Of a DNA stretch of 6,579 bases, positions 6,063-6,579 are shown one piece after another. Source of the stretch: Cellvibrionales bacterium UBA1854. Its GTDB lineage: Bacteria; Pseudomonadota; Gammaproteobacteria; Pseudomonadales; Porticoccaceae. The notes under the pieces were generated by a model. That model saw only the letters and a list, made by a program, of their open reading frames with translations. It was not told the origin of the DNA and searched no databases. The DNA is taken from the NCBI GenBank assembly GCA_002338445.1, contig DDII01000008.1, forward strand, positions 1 through 6,579, in the 5' to 3' direction. A program made the position numbers and the translations under genes. The first letter of the stretch is position 1. Each line of letters begins with the position of its first letter.

Positions 6063-6579
6063 CTAGTTTAGAAAATGGAATGGTTTGCCTAAAGATAATG
6101 GGATATTAAGCATGCTATCTTGCCGGTTTTTCGAAAGTATAATCAAAGCAAATATTGTAACTATGTAAGGCAAACACGCGAGTAAATTTGGCGAGGTTGA
6201 AACGCCAATGCTTTGTAACGCCAAATTTAGTATACCCATCAAACCAAATAAGTAAGCCCCGAATACGAGTCGTCCAATGCGCCAACTTGCAAACACAACG
6301 AGTGCAAGAGCAATCCAACCTCGACCCGCTGTCATGCCATCTGCCCAAAGCGGAGTCACAATTAAAGACAGATATGCGCCGCCAAGTCCGGCCATTGCAC
6401 CGCCAAACATAATTGAGCAGTAGCGGACTGTTAAAACATTTATACCCATTCTACTTGCCGTTTCTGGAGATTCACCAACCGCTCTGAGAACCAAGCCTGC
6501 GTGCGTACCATAAACAAACCAATAAAGGATAGGGCATACTGTTAAGGCAAGATAAACTATTGGGTCATGAGAAAAAAAT
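6063..6579 (-). CDS. ABC transporter inner-membrane permease, C-terminal part (runs off right edge)
   Basis: The minus-strand frame stays open from the right edge to a TAG at 6065-6063, about 172 codons. The apparent TTG start at 6494 is internal, because 28 further in-frame codons upstream read as a family-like membrane segment (VYLALTVCPILYWFVYGTHA). The visible part holds about five membrane segments. It also has the cytoplasmic motif LRAVGESPETASRMGI, which matches the conserved loop (G-E-[NS]-P-x-x-A-x-x-x-G-I) that contacts the ATPase in the BPD_transp_2/branched-type permeases (PF02653). TPLWADGMTAGRGWIALALVVF is typical of nucleoside permeases paired with BMP proteins. The gene ends 15 bp before the lipoprotein gene, so it belongs to the same operon. 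A partner permease and a duplicated-domain ATPase are expected upstream, beyond the window. Confidence 0.92.
   Translation of the reverse strand, partial: FFSHDPIVYLALTVCPILYWFVYGTHAGLVLRAVGESPETASRMGINVLTVRYCSIMFGGAMAGLGGAYLSLIVTPLWADGMTAGRGWIALALVVFASWRIGRLVFGAYLFGLMGILNLALQSIGVSTSPNLLACLPYIVTIFALIILSKNRQDSMLNIPLSLGKPFHFLN

Noticed and set aside
6063..6494. Permease as a complete small protein starting at the TTG at 6494
   Set aside because: The frame is open to the window edge and the 28 upstream codons encode a family-like membrane segment, so this is a partial gene.

Overview
The window looks like a chromosomal segment of a Gram-negative bacterium, most likely a marine-type gammaproteobacterium. 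This rests on an outer-membrane TonB-dependent receptor, a lipobox-bearing ABC binding lipoprotein, AT-leaning but mixed codon use, and proteins that read like gammaproteobacterial family members. The taxonomic call is an inference from family resemblance recalled from memory, not a search. I see no rRNA, tRNA, CRISPR array, insertion sequence or phage gene.

Layout from left to right. (1) Positions 1-87, minus strand: the first 29 codons of a phosphoribosyltransferase that runs off the left edge. (2) Positions 88-209: a divergent intergenic region with several inverted repeats, the strongest a 12-bp bulged stem at 148-178. (3) Positions 210-764, plus strand: a complete purine-type phosphoribosyltransferase whose N-terminus is clearly paralogous to the gene at 1-87, so the two form a head-to-head pair. 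(4) Positions 765-1044: a 280-bp AT-rich non-coding stretch with two abutting perfect inverted repeats (944-961 and 961-975). (5) Positions 1045-3498, plus strand: a complete TonB-dependent outer-membrane receptor of about 817 aa. (6) A 45-bp convergent gap with no good terminator. (7) Positions 6579 down to 3544, minus strand: a compact operon of an ABC permease (cut by the right edge), a BMP-family periplasmic binding lipoprotein and an amidohydrolase resembling 8-oxoguanine/guanine deaminase. Gene spacings in the operon are 15 bp and a 4-base stop/start overlap.

Together the genes suggest purine nucleobase or nucleoside acquisition and salvage. The BMP lipoprotein and permease would carry a purine across the inner membrane. 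The deaminase would remove the exocyclic amine (8-oxoguanine to urate, or guanine to xanthine). The phosphoribosyltransferases would convert an oxopurine to its nucleotide with PRPP. The TonB receptor sits between the two parts and may supply the outer-membrane step, which would be a little-described substrate class for TonB receptors. The enzyme and transporter families are well supported by sequence. The link of the receptor to purines rests only on gene position.
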